DNA from: Kiritimatiellia bacterium
GTDB lineage: Bacteria > Verrucomicrobiota > Kiritimatiellia > RFP12 > UBA1067
Reading direction: 5' to 3'
Length of the DNA: 7,009 nucleotides
NCBI GenBank assembly: GCA_017999015.1
Contig: JAGOBZ010000168.1
Location: forward strand, 1 to 7,009
Shown here: piece after piece, positions 5,787 to 7,009 of the stretch
How positions within the stretch are numbered: the first letter of the stretch is position 1
Layout of the letters: every line of letters begins with the position of its first letter
Notes under the pieces: model-generated
Database searches by the model: none
The model's input: the letters and a program-made list of their open reading frames with translations, nothing else
Told to the model about the DNA's origin: nothing
Position numbers and translations under genes: made by a program

Positions 5787-7009
5787 ATGAAACAGTTAAT
5801 GATTGCGGCAGTTGCCGCGAGTCTCTCTCTCGCGCCGTTTTCACCGGCCAACGCCCGGCTGGCCGACACGGTCCCCTTAATGGTGCGCGCCGACAGCGAG
5901 GCCGCCGTGACGTTGACGTTTGAAAACGAGCCGCTGCTCGCCAAGCCGGATGACGTGCAGGCGGAATATGTCTGCGCGGACGGCCTAGATGCCGCCGGCG
6001 CGCCGCTCGGCTACGGACGCTTCCAGCCGGTGCCATGCGCCATTCGCGACAACACGCTGACGGTGACCGTCCGCTTCCGCGGCGAGACTGAACACACCAT
6101 CCGGGTCATTCAGAAAAGTTCCGATCCTAAAAAGCCTAACGTTCTGGGCGTGGCCCGGCTGTACTCCCTGCGTCCGGACTACTTCGCGCTGCGGCCCTAC
6201 CGGGGCAATGTGCACATGCACAGCAAGTTCTCGGACGGCAACAAGAACGAATCGCCGGCCCTGATGGTCGCCACCTGCCGCAAGCTCGGACATGATTTCG
6301 CCATCGAAACCGACCACCGCGCCTATGCCGGTTCGCTCGATGCCATCGCGGCGTTTTCTAAGCTCCCGACGGATATGAAGACGTTCCCCGGCGAAGAGGT
6401 GCACAGCCCCGGTAACGAGGTGCATATCCTGTCGCTGGGCGCGTCGTCGAGCATCACGGATTGGTTCATGACATCGAGCGCCGAGTACAATCAGGCGGTC
6501 GCGGCGGAGCAGGCCAAGTTGCCGGATACGCTTCCCGAGCGCTTCAAGCGTTCGATCGCCGCCTCGTACGCCGTCTGGGACAGAATCCGTGCCTGCGGCG
6601 GCATCGCCGTGTTCTGCCACCCGTACTGGCGGCCGGCCCACCGTCAGTATATTCCTGCCATCGTCTCCGATTATCTGCTGAACACGGCAAAGTTCGACGC
6701 GATGGAAATCCTCAACGGCGACAGCAGCGACCTCGGCATCCTTCACTACCACGAGTTGCGCGCGCAGGGCAAGACGGTTGCCGGCATCGGCGTCACCGAC
6801 GCCCATTCGTCCAAGAATCTTGAGCCTGCCTACACCTTGATCCTGGCGGAACAACTGGATTTCCCGTCACTGGCCAAGAACATCCGCCTGCGCAACTGCG
6901 CGGCGGTGGATGTCGATCCCGTCTCAAAACGTCAGACCGTCATTGGCGAGTTCCGTTTTTCGCGCTATGCCATTTTCCTGATCCAGCGGTTTTACCCGCT
7001 TCAAAACGA
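5787..7009 (+). CDS. Secreted PHP-domain metallohydrolase (CehA/McbA type), 3' end outside window
   Basis: Open from ATG 5787 to the window edge, 407 codons, with no stop seen. Residues 1-23 (MKQLMIAAVAASLSLAPFSPANA) form a signal peptide with a likely cut after ANA, so the product is exported. Residues about 24-135 are strand-rich with no family I recognise. The PHP domain follows with its metal-binding signatures: HMHSKFSDG (143-151, the HxH motif), ETDH (174-177), GEEVH (202-206), EVHIL (211-215), FCHPYW (276-281) and GVTDAHSSK (335-343, the DxH motif). PHP proteins use two or three metal ions for phosphoester or other hydrolysis. The closest description I can give is the CehA/McbA-like secreted branch; the substrate is unknown. 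The end (GEFRFSRYAIFLIQRFYP, about 387-404) looks like the family's C-terminal segment, so little may be missing. The gene lies 223 nt downstream of the channel gene behind a terminator, so it is probably a separate unit. Confidence 0.85.
   Translation, partial: MKQLMIAAVAASLSLAPFSPANARLADTVPLMVRADSEAAVTLTFENEPLLAKPDDVQAEYVCADGLDAAGAPLGYGRFQPVPCAIRDNTLTVTVRFRGETEHTIRVIQKSSDPKKPNVLGVARLYSLRPDYFALRPYRGNVHMHSKFSDGNKNESPALMVATCRKLGHDFAIETDHRAYAGSLDAIAAFSKLPTDMKTFPGEEVHSPGNEVHILSLGASSSITDWFMTSSAEYNQAVAAEQAKLPDTLPERFKRSIAASYAVWDRIRACGGIAVFCHPYWRPAHRQYIPAIVSDYLLNTAKFDAMEILNGDSSDLGILHYHELRAQGKTVAGIGVTDAHSSKNLEPAYTLILAEQLDFPSLAKNIRLRNCAAVDVDPVSKRQTVIGEFRFSRYAIFLIQRFYPLQN

Noticed and set aside
5619..6680. 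13-bp direct repeat CGATTATCTGCTG at 5619-5631 and 6668-6680
   Set aside because: One exact 13-mer match in 7 kb is within chance expectation, the second copy is inside coding sequence, and no duplicated flank or element lies between them.
5985..6854. Minus-strand frame of 289 codons opposite the PHP hydrolase
   Set aside because: The plus strand encodes a clear PHP protein with ordered metal motifs and a signal peptide, so the minus frame is its shadow.
1..7009. Possible undescribed multi-gene system linking the five genes
   Set aside because: The genes differ in strand and are separated by promoters or terminators. Der is universal housekeeping. No shared operon, toxin-antitoxin, defence or mobile signature was found.

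Overview
The window reads as ordinary, GC-rich bacterial chromosome. It probably comes from the PVC superphylum, with the Kiritimatiellota/Lentisphaerota/Verrucomicrobiota side favoured. This is an inference from three things: a secreted protein with a golvesin/xanthan-lyase-type binding domain, a DNRLRE domain and a DxDxDG calcium-repeat tail; a secreted PHP (CehA/McbA-type) hydrolase; and an intergenic CAACGTT heptamer repeat of a kind I associate with such genomes. No marker in the window fixes the phylum.

Layout. (1) Positions 1-1311, plus strand: the C-terminal part of a large, probably secreted, carbohydrate-binding protein whose start lies outside the window. (2) Positions 1354-2463, minus strand: a NahK-type hexosamine 1-kinase, convergent with gene 1. 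(3) Positions 2464-2614: a divergent control region. It holds a perfect 20-bp palindrome inside a longer dyad, an A-rich 8-bp repeat, and a TATAAT promoter only 8 bases upstream of the next start codon. (4) Positions 2615-4063, plus strand: der (engA), the double-GTPase ribosome assembly factor. (5) Positions 4064-4156: a short gap with four CAACGTT-type heptamers. (6) Positions 4157-5563, plus strand: a CLC-family chloride channel or transporter that ends where relatives would enter a CBS-domain tail, with Cys in place of Arg/Lys beside the gating Glu. (7) Positions 5564-5786: a non-coding stretch packed with hairpins and ending in a strong intrinsic-terminator-like stem-loop. (8) Positions 5787-7009, plus strand: a secreted PHP-domain metallohydrolase running off the right edge.

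How they fit together. Der is housekeeping. The secreted binding protein and the hexosamine kinase would suit an organism living on complex amino-sugar glycans, but nothing ties them into one operon. I see no defence system, mobile element, CRISPR array, tRNA or rRNA gene. The parts most worth a second look are the der control region (palindromic operator candidate and predicted leaderless message), the hairpin cluster between the channel and hydrolase genes, and the apparent insertion of one domain inside another in gene 1.
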